Part shown: in pieces, positions 33,101 through 44,016 of the stretch
Numbering within the stretch: the stretch's first letter is position 1
Layout of the letters: each line of letters starts with the position of its first letter
Origin: Hypericum androsaemum
Lineage: Eukaryota; Streptophyta; Magnoliopsida; Malpighiales; Hypericaceae
Direction of reading: 5' to 3'
Assembly: GCA_963995505.1 (NCBI GenBank)
Contig: OZ023181.1
Location: 9,606,221-9,670,220 of the forward strand
Length of the DNA: 64,000 bases
Translations under genes and position numbers: made by a program
Notes under the pieces: generated by a model
The model's input: only the letters and a program-made list of their open reading frames with translations
Databases searched by the model: none
Told to the model about the DNA's origin: nothing

Positions 33101-33606
33101 TAAGACTGCAAGGATGCACAAATCTAGGCATTGCCCACTTACATCCAAATCACCATTCCTAACCACCCGTCCTACCCACCCATGGTGCCACCCACATAAC
33201 TGAGATTAAAGAATAGGGCTGTCCCCAAAAACCCTAACTTCAAACAACAACGACGACGACAACAACAAAAACGGAGAGAGAGAGAGAAGCAAAAGTGGGT
33301 AACTTTGTTAAACCTTAGCCCATAAACCCAACCCCCCTCCCCCAAACAAGCAATTCAATCGAATAAAAAGTCCCAAGTGACGTACTCATTAGGGAAGACT
33401 CTAAGCAAACAAATCAAATCTACCACAATCAGAACGTAAAAAAAAAAGCCAAGAGCTTTGGGAAACCCTAAGCGAAATAAAACAAACACCTGGAGGACGC
33501 TATTGCAATAGCAAGTGTTCCCAAAGTTCTCGAGGCCAAAGTAGCGCTCCCCTTCCGGGAACTGGTCCCCAAGCGCCTTCTCTAGCTTCGATCCCGCCGC
33601 CCCCAT
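30119..33606 (-). CDS. UBP3/UBP4-like: Ubiquitin-specific protease, UBP3/UBP4 type
   Basis: Six minus-strand exons: 33606-33490, 32707-32591, 32063-31965, 31872-31684, 31479-31298 and 30527-30119, all GT-AG, giving 370 residues (Arabidopsis UBP3/4 are about 370). It is a cysteine protease that removes ubiquitin from proteins; the Arabidopsis relatives act in the nucleus and are needed for pollen development. Catalytic Cys32 lies in [12 protein letters not shown], His311 in PNHGHYVSL and the Asp in WLFFDDENV (326/327). Two C-x-x-C pairs (183/186 and 230/233) form the zinc-binding fingers. A Lys-rich stretch [12 protein letters not shown] follows exon 2. The start at 33606 is chosen because [13 protein letters not shown] is the family N-terminus, with a possible myristoylation Gly2; an upstream in-frame ATG at 33630 would add eight residues. 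The gene looks intact. Confidence 0.95.
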
Positions 33607-34036
33607 TCGCGCATCTACTACTCCTCGCACCTAATACTAATCCTAAAAACCCAAAAAAAAAAAACAAAACAAACTCGATTAAAAATCGGATCTTTTTCCC
33701 CCCTCTCCTCTTTTTTTTTTTTTGGATAGAGAATCACGAGGAATCCCTCCCCAACCCCGCGGAAGCTAAGAGGGCCGATGTGGGTTAGGAATTATGGAGG
33801 GAGACGGGAAGCGGAAGAAGAGGTGAAATTTCTTTCCGCTTTTTTTTTATTTTTTTGGTAGTTATATAATTTTGGGGGAAGGGGTCAAGGAAGAGAGAGA
33901 GAGAGAGGAAAATAACATGAATACGGATCCAAGGAGTAGTTTGTTATTTGTAAAATTCCACGGTGAAATCTCGTTCAATTAACACGGAATTTCGGGGCTT
34001 ATTCCTAACATTATGGGTAAAATTAGTGGAGGTGTT
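33607..34036 (-). promoter_or_regulatory. 5' flank of the UBP-type gene
   Basis: Upstream of the protease on the minus strand. It contains an A-run near 33650-33665, a T-run near 33710-33724 and a (GA)n run near 33893-33907, which is a CT-rich tract in the gene's direction. No clear TATA box; TATA-less, pyrimidine-rich promoters are common for housekeeping genes. Confidence 0.35.
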
Positions 34037-34044
34037 GTTTGGGC

Positions 34045-34539
34045 TAACAGTGATCACAAATCGAATCAAATTTTAATTATAAATTGTCGAATTTGAATTA
34101 TCAAAATTATGATTCATGTTCATTTCGTCCTCTGACGAATTCGAATTACAAATCGTCCAATTCGAATTAAAGTTGTCCGGATTCAAATTATTTTTTATTA
34201 ATTTTAAATTCAAAATTTTGATTATTATATATTTTGGGTATTAAATTAAGTTGCCTAGGTATCCTTAGCTCCGAAGCTTAATCAAAGTCACATAGATCTT
34301 TTACTTTTATGCAACTATTCACCTAGTCATATATTTCTTTTATTTTATTTTTTGTATACATGATTTGGCGAATCGAATTCGAATTTGATTCTCCGAATCG
34401 ACGAATTTGGGATATATGGATTCAAATTCGATTAGTCCAACAACGAATTTAAATTCGAATCGGGATTCATTTGAGCTGGATCGAATCAAAATTTTTACGA
34501 ATCAAATCCGAATCGGATTCAATTTATGATCGCCCTCTA
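34045..34539. mobile_element. hAT-like MITE with GAATTCGAATT words
   Basis: A 495-bp element. The left end TAACAGTGATCACAAATCGA and inverted right end TAGAGGGCGATCATAAATTG share a GATCAYAAATYGAAT core. Flanks GTTTGGGC (34037-34044) and ATTTGGGA (34540-34547) match at 6 of 8. The interior has many AATTCGAATT and CGAATC words. A 100-bp piece at 34233-34335 also occurs at 16099-16195, suggesting either a nested insertion or a second family member there. Confidence 0.65.
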
Positions 34540-34599
34540 ATTTGGGATGTATACATAAGTTAACTTTGAGAATTTTAAATCTAAATAAAATAGGAATGC

Positions 34600-34890
34600 A
34601 AGCTGGTTCCCATGTTTGTATTTGAGTCCGACTGTGAGTCGATGGTCTTGGTTTTGCAAAGGGACCAGTCTGATCGGAATATTTATCTGTTTTGATTCAG
34701 GATTGTAAGGTTGCCGGCATGGATTTTCAACTTGCTTGCTTAGCTAAGTTGAGCTTCTCTACTGCACATAGTTTTGTGTTATTCGATTCACCACACAAGA
34801 AGTGATCGATGATTTGGCCTTGGAAGGTTGTTGGCTGTTCTGTGTTTGATTGATCTAATGAAATTATGTTTCCCCTCGAACAAAATTATT
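34600..34890 (+). pseudogene. LINE RNase H tail relic
   Basis: Translation gives VFESDCESMVLVLQRDQSDR, the acidic helix of LINE RNase H also seen in the 18.2-kb relic as LESDCLPLVQAL, followed in shifted frames by a VAGMDFQLACLAKLSFSTAH-like stretch. It ends with CTAATGAAATTATGTTTCCC, a LINE 3'-UTR-like tail. Heavily broken. Confidence 0.6.
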
Positions 34891-35054
34891 GTGAACTAGT
34901 TAGTTATATATACACTAGTGAAAATGAGGTGTCTCATTTGAGAGGCCTTACAATCATCCACTGACCAAGTGGAAATTCACTTCAACATATCTTTTAGCTC
35001 TATTATAGAAAGATTATCATCATTTCTTTTCTCTTTCAAGATATTGTTATCTAA

Positions 35055-35833
35055 GGCTGCGTTTGTTTCTATGGCTTGGGCAAGACAGAACATGGATTTT
35101 TGTCCAAGCCCATGTTTGGTGCAACAAATGGCCCGCACAAAGTTAGAAGTTTGTCCAAACCCACCTCAAAATACTTGTCCCATCTTTAACCATGAGCCAA
35201 AAAATTCTGCCCTAGGATAAAAATTTCTTCTCATATTATTTTACCATATTACTCTAAAATTTTTCTTTTTAAATTTTTCTTCACCATATTTAACCTAATT
35301 ATGAATGCTTATTTTATCTAATATGAGATTGTCGTATCTGATATCTAATTTATTTTATTCAGATACAAATATTTCAATATTCGATATAAATTCAAATATT
35401 CTAAATTTATATTTCGAGAGCGAAGATATATAAAGATAGTAAAATATATAAAGATATTTTATTTGTTATAAATAATTTTGGAAGATATTTTATTTGAATA
35501 AAATTACACATAATAAGTTGTTTAATAATTTAAATAGTTCGGATTCTTCGTATCAAAATTTTTTGGGTATTATATAGTTTTTTTTTCGAATACGGATACC
35601 AAAAAAATAATTGTTCGAATATTTGAGATAGTTAACATTCAAATATGGATAATACATTTTCTCTATTATTTTTGTAAATAGTTGTTTTGTCTTTCACAAA
35701 ACATGTACCAAAACTGTAGAGAATGTATTAAAGTTACCAAACATGGGACAGTACAACTAGAAGAAATAGTTCTGTCCAGTACTTTCTTTTCCTGTCTCTC
35801 CAAACCTGTCTAGAAGAGGTATCAAACACACCC
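35055..35833 (-). mobile_element. PIF/Harbinger-like non-autonomous element, copy 2
   Basis: A 779-bp inverted relative of the element at 19414-20217. Ends are GGCTGCGTTTGTTTC and, inverted, GGGTGTGTTTGATACC. The flanking duplication TAA is exact (35052-35054 and 35834-35836), as expected for PIF/Harbinger. Shared internal landmarks include CCATGTTTGGTGCAACAAAT near the left end and the ATATCTTCGCTCTCGAAATA-like core. Confidence 0.8.
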
Positions 35834-35836
35834 TAA

Positions 35837-36770
35837 ATCTTCCTAATCAAAGGGCCTCTAATCCAAGAATCTTTAACGAGAAATCGTTTGAGACAAAAAC
35901 TTACCCGTAGTGATTATCTTTTCGGTATTTCCATTTATCTTATGGTTATTTTTTTTTAAACATATCTCATAGTCAGTTAGTCACCACACTAAGATCTTCA
36001 TCGATATGGTCAACTATCGTTCTTCCTCTATCCTGCCACTCTAAAATCCTCATCGATATCATTTACGTGTTATAAACAATTTTATTTTACAACATAGACA
36101 AATAAAAATTTCACGTCAATGCCATGAAGATTACAGCTGTCACATTTCAATTAAATATTTTCAGGTAAGTGATTTAATCTTTGAAACTAATAATATTTAT
36201 TTCCAAATATTTATAGAAGCTTCTAACTGCTATTTCTAAACTAGCAACTTAATTACAAATTGAAATTTACATGTCATGAAGTATTTACTTTGACGTTGAT
36301 CATGACCGCAATAATCAAATGGAGTACACATCAGACTGACCTAACAAACAATAATATGATTTCATGCCGACATTTAAGTGATGAATATTTTTATCCAAAT
36401 GAGAAAAAGGTATTTTTCCAAAAAGAAGATGTTTAAACAAAAAATATATATTATATCAAACCGAAATTAACAAGCCGACTAATTTGATCAAAAAATTGTT
36501 GGAATAAGTACGTAGTAATCAATTTATACAGATAAATAACCATATGGACTAGAATTTATAAAGTTGTGTAACAATGAGTATCATTTGGGGCCGGATTGGG
36601 TCCGGACTCTAATAGGCCCAATCCGGCCCATATAGGTTGCGATCCACGCCCTCCACGTCATTAAAACTAGTAAATATTCACGCGCGATTTGAATGCGTTC
36701 TATTTCAAAATTCGCAAAACATATCGTTCATTAACTTTCTTTTTTAAGCTGTACAAAAATAAAAACAGAA
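35837..36770. other. No gene recognised
   Basis: AT-rich spacer. A GC-rich palindrome-like patch GGCCGGATTGGGTCC/AGGCCCAATCCGGCC at 36590-36630 could form a hairpin and resembles transposon subterminal sequence. Nothing coding. Confidence 0.4.
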
Positions 36771-36774
36771 CGGG

Positions 36775-37630
36775 TTCGGGGTCTGGAGCCCGTGGTTGGG
36801 GTTCAGGGTCAAGGGGTTCGCATTCCGGAGTTCGGGTGGTCCGGAGATCCTGGGGTTCCGGTGGCCCAGGGTCCAGGGTCCCTGGTCCGGGGGTTCAGCG
36901 GCTGGTGGTCTGGAGTTCGGGGGTCCACGGTCCGAGGGTCCGGTGGTCTGCAGTCCAGGTGTCACGGGGTCCCAATCCGAAGGGTCCATGGTTCGGTGGT
37001 CCGATGGTCTGAGGTCTGAGGTTCTGTGGTGCACGGTCCGAGGGTCCAGGAGTTTGGTGGTCCAGGGGTCCTAGAGTCTGAAGGTCCGTAGTCCAGTGGT
37101 CTTGTCCGGGGTCCGGTAGTCTGGGGGTCCGATGGTTTGAGGGTCCGGAGGTCTGGTGGTCTGGGGTTCGGGGGGTCCGTGGTCTGCGGGTCTAGCGACC
37201 GGTGGTCCGGGCGTCCAGTGGTTTGGGGTCTGGAGGTCCGGTAGTCCAAGGTCTAGGGGTCTGTGGTTCGATGGTCCATAGTTCGGGGTCCGAGTGTCTG
37301 GGCATTCGGTGGTCTGGTCCGGGGTTTGTGGTCCGGTGGTCTGGGGTCTAGGTGTCTGGGAGTTTGGTGGTCTGGGGTCCGTGGTTCGGTGGTCCAGTGG
37401 TCTGGTTTAGTAGTCTGGTGGTCTATGGGTCTGGAGGTCTGGGGTTCAGAGGTCCGCGGTCCGGAGGTCCGGTGGTCTGGGATCCGCGGTCGGCGGTCCG
37501 GGAGTCCGGAGGTTCGCTGTCCGGGGGCGAGGGTTCGTGGATATGGGGGTTTGAGGTTGGAGGTTTTGGGTTTGAGGTTTGGATTTTGGGTATTGGATTT
37601 GGGGTTTGGTTTTGGGATTTGAGTTTGAGG
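36775..37630. repeat. G/T-skewed minisatellite (GGTCCG/GGTCTG units)
   Basis: About 850 bp of degenerate short tandem units built from GGTCYG, GTGGTC and GGGGTCC words, usually 8-10 bp apart. The + strand is almost only G, T and C with hardly any A. It grades at the right into GGTTTGGGATTTGG units. Because the array has few stops, it yields overlapping open frames of 75-122 codons in several frames on both strands; these are artefacts, not genes. Confidence 0.9.
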
Positions 37631-39240
37631 TTTAGGGGTAATTTAGATATTTTCACATTGCCGGACCAAAAAGGAGATTTACATTATTATAGTAAGATTT
37701 TAGCAAGAAAGATCCAATAGTATTAATTCGTCCAAGGTATCTTCATCTTTTTACCCTTTTTCCCTCTTTCCTTCCTTCTCTCCTCCCCCTCATTCACGTC
37801 TCTGGCTCTCTTCTCTCTCCCTTTTTCTGTCTCTATCCCAATCCTAATCAAAACTCCAATCTGATTGACGACGATGGTGACGGCGAGCCAGCGGTGGGAC
37901 GCCGACGACGAGTCGTCGACGACTGGTTGCTCAATGACAGTTTCTCTCCAATGACATTGTGCCAGGTTGGAACCCCCGTGGGGAAGGGATTCGCTGGCTA
38001 TCGGTGACGAGAGAGAGGTCTTGTATAGACGGCGAGGCCTTGAATCGACAGCAAGACCTCGAATCTTCGTTCCCTTTGAAACATGTAAATAGCCTTTTTC
38101 TGATTGACCATGTTCAACTTCACTCATCAAAACTAAATCTGTCGAGTTCGAGGTTGACCAGAAGCCCTCAGATCATCGTCTTCCTCCTTCGTGGGTTTCC
38201 TGGACTATGGTCGACTTCCAATTGTTTCTTGTCCAGAGATTTGACGAGTACAGAAGCATCCCAATGATGCAAACCTCATCAACCTTCATCTTCTACTATA
38301 GGGTGCTTCTCTGCTTGCATTCTTGGAGAATCGTCGGCGACTTAGAATTTTACTGGACTTAGCCTGGTGCCAACAATTTCTAATCTTTTGTTAGTTCTCT
38401 ATTTTGTAAGATGTGTACACTTGAGGGACTCATTCTGTTGGGTGTGTGCGTTACTGCTTGTAACCTTTTCTCATGATGCTTTAAAATTATATTGTAAGAC
38501 CATCCGTATTTGTGCTCTGCCCCAATCTAGGTCACAGAATAAATAATTAATTTCTCTCTCATCCACATCAGCACAACCCAATTATTCCTTATTCTACTCA
38601 CTTCCGCAACCTGTCCCAACCTAGGTCACAGAATAAATAATTAATTTTTCTCTTATTCACATATTATCTACCTTCATTTGAGTTCGGATTGTCTTCGGAA
38701 GTTGGAAAAGATGAAGGATAAGATCCAAATGGTTGAAAATTTAGAAAATTAGGATCATTTGGATCCATAATAGAAATAATATAATAAAAAATTTAAGAAG
38801 ATAGTAAGTAGTAAAAGAAGAGAGAATTTGAGATTGTGTGTGAAAAGATGTTAATGTTGGACTCTATTTATAGAGATTTGAAAAATACAAATTTTCATAT
38901 AAATTATAATTATTTTTTATCACAAATAATTTTAAAATTTTTTAACCACATAAATAATATCCAAAAAAATTATTTATACGAATAACATTGTACCAAATGT
39001 AACTAACTAGATAGAAAAGAAAAAAAAGGGAGGGTGAGGGCGAGGGCGAGGGGGCAAGTTTTGCCCCCGTTTCATCATCTTTTTTTTCCCACCTGGCTAG
39101 GTCGAGGTCACGCGGGAGTGTGAGTGTGAGTGTGGGTGACCTAAAGCTCCCCCATTTATCTTAATTTTACAAATCAAATTTTTGGCCATTTAGAATATTT
39201 GGAATGGTGCATCTATCAGAATATTGAATGTGGTTAGATT
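37631..39240. other. Intergenic; CT-rich leader-like patch, no supported gene
   Basis: A CT-rich stretch (37745-37830) followed by a GC-rich ATG context at 37873 resembles a gene start, but the frame closes after about 25 codons. A roughly 92-bp tandem duplication carries CTAGGTCACAGAATAAATAA at about 38527 and 38621. A (GAGGGC)n-like run is at 39030-39053. No gene is called. Confidence 0.4.
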
Positions 39241-39245
39241 TGTTC

Positions 39246-39582
39246 TGATAAAATGGCAGACCCTGTTATGATTAAATGGCATGCTCGATTTTGTTAAAAT
39301 GGCACGCTCGTTTACGATAAAATGAAATGCTATATTATGTCAAATGGCATGCCTGGTTACGTCAAATAGCATGCCCGGTTACGGCAAATGGCATGTCCGA
39401 TTACAACCGAATGGCATGCCCGGTTACGTCAAATGACATGCCCGATCACGACCAAAATGGCATGCCCAGTTATGATAATAAATAAATTAATTAATTAAAT
39501 GCCATACCTGGTTATATTAAAATGACATATCAGATTACGACTAATGGCATGCCCAGTTATCTCTAGTGGCATGTCTGGTTAA
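39246..39582. repeat. 22-bp minisatellite B
   Basis: About fourteen imperfect units of roughly 22 bp, for example CAAATGGCATGCCCGGTTAC, each with the palindromic core GGCATGCC. Units in the centre (39330-39450) are the most regular; an AT-rich interruption lies near 39478-39500. The framework CAAATGG-x-x-TGCC resembles minisatellite A at 15551-15818. Confidence 0.85.
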
Positions 39583-39891
39583 TATTTAATAAATTTTATA
39601 AAAAATTAATTAACAAATTTAATTATAAAGTAAAATGACAAGTTGTCCTTACCGACAGAGATGGTGATGAACGCCGGGAGATTTATTTTGGTTGATGAAC
39701 GCCGAGAGATTGATTTTGATTGAATGGTGATATACCAAACACAAGGGGGACGAGCACCGAATATACTAAACACAAGGAATCTGAGAATAATTTCCCATTA
39801 ATTTATTGGCCCATTGGGCTTGGGATTCGCTTCTCCGCCAAACCGAAGTAAAAGAACAAAATCACAAGAACTCGGCGACCCGAACCCGGAA

Positions 39892-40398
39892 AATGGACCC
39901 GACCGTAGAGAAGAAGCACCAAGCGATGCTGGACCGCCTAGCCAGCCGCCACAAGTCCCGCGCCAAGCCCGTCGCCGTCGAGTCCGAAACCGCTGCGACA
40001 ACCACCGCGCCCTTCCTCTCCAAGCGATCCACATCTCTTTCCTGTCCACCTCGGAGCCCGACCCGGCCAGGATCAAACCCTAGGCGTCCTCGATCGCCGC
40101 GTCCATCTCCTCCCTTGAGCAGCTCCTAAATCCTCTCCTCCTACGAGATCCGATCCTCCGACCAGTCCGTCGCAGAGAGGTGTGTGTTATTTTTACCTTA
40201 GGGTTTAGGAGTGGGCCCATAATTTAGGACTGCAGAGGTGTGAGGTTCGGGCCGTACTGTTTGAGGTACGATGGGGTTGAGGAGGAGACTAGAGATTGGG
40301 CTAATGTGGATGATTTTAAGGGGTTGAAGGCGGCAGTTAAGTCCCCGAATTGGTCTGTCCTGGAGGAGGAGGACGAGAAAGTTGGGCTAGTGGAGTAG
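39892..40398 (+). pseudogene. TBCC/TFCC: Truncated tubulin-folding cofactor C gene
   Basis: TBCC helps fold and release alpha/beta-tubulin and its C-terminal domain stimulates GTP hydrolysis by tubulin. Here the N-terminus is recognisable from ATG 39892 (MDPTVEKKHQAMLDRLASRH). A frameshift near 40020 follows, then ARIKP and ASSIAASISSLEQLL in another frame. The piece ending the gene is present at about 40225-40398: CRGVRFGPYCLRYDGVEEE, then WANVDDFKGLKAAVKSPNWS and VLEEEDEKVG, ending at TAG 40396. The middle of the protein, including most of the beta-helical TBCC domain with its catalytic arginine, is missing. A leader with TTGGCCCATTGGGCTTGGG just upstream looks like a housekeeping promoter, so this may be a decayed locus or a copied fragment. 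Confidence 0.8.
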
Positions 40399-40399
40399 T

Positions 40400-43200
40400 T
40401 TGATGACTCCTAGAGGTTGGTTGGTTGATCATGGACGAGCGGATAATCATCGAGTGTCATGGTGTCGGTTTGCTGGGACGTCTTCTTGGAATCGGGTACG
40501 GGGATCGTTGTTTGCTGCGCTGGGAATGCAAATAGGATATAATATAGCAACTGCTTTCTGCTCAAAACTGTTTAATTGCTTGGTAGATGGCTTTCCTAAC
40601 ACCTATCTCGGACAATGAAGTAAGCTCCAAGATTGTGAAGTAACTGAGTGGGAGTTTGTCCCTCCAAAGATCATTTTCGGCTAATGTGGTGATCTCTTGT
40701 TGATGAATGTCTTGACTCTTGCTCTAGATATTAGAAGATGTAAGCTACTACTTGATGATGGACGTCCCCGTCTTGGTTTGGATTCTAGATACACGTTGGA
40801 GCTGCTTCACAGTACTGATTAAATGGACATGAAAGGCGGCATGATTCCTAAAGAAGGGCCAGTTCGGGGCAGGTTCACAATATGTGGTGTAGTTCTTTTT
40901 GTAGATTGTAGAAAGCAAGGGATCCAAATGCACTTTGTACTATTAGTTTTAGGTCCATGAAATTTTGAAGCAAGTGATCAAGATGCTGTATGTGTTACTA
41001 GGACCCTTATGGATCATGCTAATTGTGGATCATAAGCTGAACTTCCTTTCATCAAGATTATGCCTTTTTATTAGATCTTACGACTGCCGACCTTCATTGA
41101 ATGCTTTCAGTGTTACTCTCTAGCAGGTTTTTTGTGTCTTATTTCATACCTAATTCTTGAAATTTATCTGATCCAGTAAATTCTCTATGTCATCCTCTAT
41201 TATGATTCTCTTGGAAGGTGCTTCTGGTCTAAGTACTCTGCCAGCATGATGAATCTATATCAGCATGTCTTTCTTTAGTGTTCCTGATAATATTATATCT
41301 ACCATCAGCCTGTTTGGGTTATGATTTTTTTTTTTGGGTGCTGTTCCGAATTGTTAGCTAAGCGTCACTAAAACATGCGATGTTCTTATGTTGACTTGGT
41401 GATCTCAAATGATGATGTTTTGGAGATGCTGTAAGTGGCAGCTCTCATGAGCCCATGCACATTCTCAAGCTTGTGGAATCATGTTCGAGCTGAGCGAAAA
41501 CTCTTGCAACCCGTGTACATGCTCCTGCAAATGAAGCAGCAATTTGTGCTTCTGGCTATGGGTGGCCAAAAGCATGAACTTTCCCTGCTGCTTTTGGGTT
41601 GCTAGAGGAATTCAAATCATACAATCTTGCGCCAATATGGAAAGTGGCCCTCCAATTCATCTACAAACTGAAGGGTTTCTAGGCTCTCAAGTACATGCTT
41701 GGAATGTCCGGATAGAGGTGATTACGGAAATACCCTCTGATGCTGAAGTTCTGAACTACTGATTGATATAATCTTCTTGCTTCTGATTTGCATCTTTGTT
41801 TTAAGAGACATTCAACTGCCGCGACTTTTTGTGACAGGAATTGTTGTTTGTGTCCTTGTACAAGTTGTAGTGCATGTGTTGCTGGTGCACACAATGTGGG
41901 TTTTAGCTGGAAAATCAGGTAGTCAAATGATTTAGATTGGATCTTGACACTTGAGACATTTATTATATGGACCGTCTAATGGAGCAGATGCATAATAGCT
42001 GAAAATTGTTGTCCTCCACAAACACTAATTGGTAGCCCCGTAGCCTTTTGTCACATGCCACGTTCTATGAGTTTGGTTTGTGCAGATATGCATTGAATTT
42101 CGGATTACGTGATGTGTAGGAGTATTTTTATACTAATTCGGTGATTATATGGGGAAAACAATTAGTAACTACTAAGAGATTCACCACTAACCATTTTTTG
42201 AAATTCTATCATAGAAATGCAACAATAACAATATTAAAATTAGGTAACAAGAGTTATGACACCACTCAAATCTAATTAATTAGCTCAATAGATATAGATA
42301 AGAGAATAGAATTATGAGACTCTAGACTCCAAAGTATGTATATGACTTGGGAACTTTTAGGTTGATGCAAGCAATTTCTTAATGTAAACCTACTACCAAC
42401 TCACATGCGATTTAGCACCGGTATTCCAAACTTTGACCAGATTCTTAGGAGAATAGAATAGATGGTCCAATCCAATCAACGTAGCTTCTTATTCTTAATT
42501 TCTAACCTCTACAGAAAAGCCCGTCAAAAAACGAGACACCCTTTTTCTCTCCTCCATAAGAACACGAGTTTCTCCTTGGAGAGGAAGCCGCTCGCTCATT
42601 CTAATGAAGATCTAAGCCACTTTCAACAGGTAGTATGGTTTAATCTTTTACGTAAGAGAGTTTTGGGACAAACGTGAAAGTTGTTTAATCTCTATCTAAT
42701 ATGTTGTTATATATAGTTAGGAACTACAATCACCGGGAAGGAGCACTTGCATTATGCGACCGCCCAATGCAAACAGGGAAAGCCAACTCTAAAAGGTATG
42801 GTTGTTATCCATCTGTGTTGCTATTGGCGTGTTACCACTTCAGTTATTTTCGATTTATCTTCTTACCCTTGAAATCACTTTACTTCCGGTATTATGATAT
42901 TATCAATTCCTATCTAGTTTCGGGTGGTATGATTGGTTTTTACTTTAACACCATGTGGTTTAAAATGCATAAAAAGAGTTCAATTTTTTTTAAAATTTTT
43001 TTGACACGTAGAAAACATGCGAAGCATTTCACGGCCATCTAAAATGCCGTACCAAATTTCGCTAATAATGTAACATACCAGCGTAATTTTCTTTATAATC
43101 AAAAGTTTAAAAGAGTCTCAAGTATCTTTATATGTTTCGAATTCCCAACCTCGTCTAATAAACACAAAAATCCCAACCTTATCCAATCCCTCCTCCTCTC
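40400..43200. other. No gene recognised
   Basis: Positions 40400-42000 have near-genic composition and several short + frames (40400-40618, 41544-41762), none with recognised motifs; they could be flanking or transcribed DNA of the decayed cofactor C locus. 42000-43200 is AT-rich with no feature I can support. Confidence 0.35.
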
Positions 43201-43269
43201 ATCATCTTTCTCTTGGAGGCCGACATCAAGTCAGACTGCTTGGGCCTTTGACGGGATCGAGTCAGGCCA

Positions 43270-43452
43270 AGAATACTGAGAGCTGGGGGCTGGTGGTGAA
43301 CACTTTTGACGAGATTGAGTTGGACTACTTGGGCCATCTCAGGAAGGACTAAGGAGCTCGGTCATGACCGAGTCTGGGCCGTATTACCCGCGAACCCGGA
43401 AGTTCTGAAGGAGCAAGGCGGGCCCACCTTGGCCATCGAGGAGTTGCTGACG
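43270..43452 (+). pseudogene. UDP-glycosyltransferase fragment
   Basis: Two adjacent frames give one family stretch: ESWGLVVNTFDEIELDYLGH then LRKD and a stop, followed in a shifted frame by KELGHDRVWAV, then NPEVLKEQGGPT and IEELLTW. Plant family-1 glycosyltransferases, notably the UGT89 group, have a conserved SWG-x-VVNSF segment, a GHDRVWAVGP segment and a GGP-x-x-V-x-x-x-x-x-x-W segment in this order in the linker before the PSPG box. The PSPG sugar-donor box and N-terminal domain are absent. A short, frame-shifted relic or captured piece; no transposon ends were identified around it. Confidence 0.7.
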
Positions 43453-44013
43453 TGGCCCAAGAAGAATAGAAGCCTTTTATTAACTAGAAAATATAATATA
43501 AAAGAGTATAAAGACTACCGAGAACATAAGTTACGGACAAACAGATCAATTTGTGTGATGGTTTATACAAGAAATTTCAAATCCAAATCATTAAGAATGT
43601 AACGGTGTTAAATACTTATTTTTAAAAATTTACCATATTTAAAAAGTTCTACCCGATTCGAAATTAATTTTTAGACACTTAAATACTAAAAATACGGTGG
43701 TTACGATGGCCAAGACAACGTGGCAGATTATCAACCTTAGTTTGGAGAAAAAGATGACCAATTTAGGTAGAGAGGTTTTTTAGGGAGAGAAAAATTAAAG
43801 AGAAATTCGAAAGAGTTCGTGGGTAATTGCTTTATTTTCAAATATACTCCGTTTGTAAGTTTGGATTTAAATCCAAGCCTTTAAAAAAATATTTGGGTCA
43901 ATTTTTTCAAATATAGTTACGCATATACTAAAATCTTCAATATTTTCAAATGTAGAATGTGAAATAGTAAATCTAAATTTTCTTAATTGAATGTAACAAC
44001 AAAACTTGAAATA
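43453..44013. other. No recognised feature
   Basis: AT-rich spacer between the glycosyltransferase scrap and the third Harbinger-like copy. Confidence 0.4.
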
Positions 44014-44016
44014 TAA

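Noticed and set aside
33607..33630. Upstream ATG at 33630 as the UBP start
   Set aside because: It is in frame and possible, but the family N-terminus begins exactly at [13 protein letters not shown], so 33606 is preferred.
36689..37720. Overlapping open frames of 75-122 codons on both strands
   Set aside because: All fall in the GGTCCG minisatellite; the translations are simple repeats and several frames are open at once because stop codons are rare in this composition.
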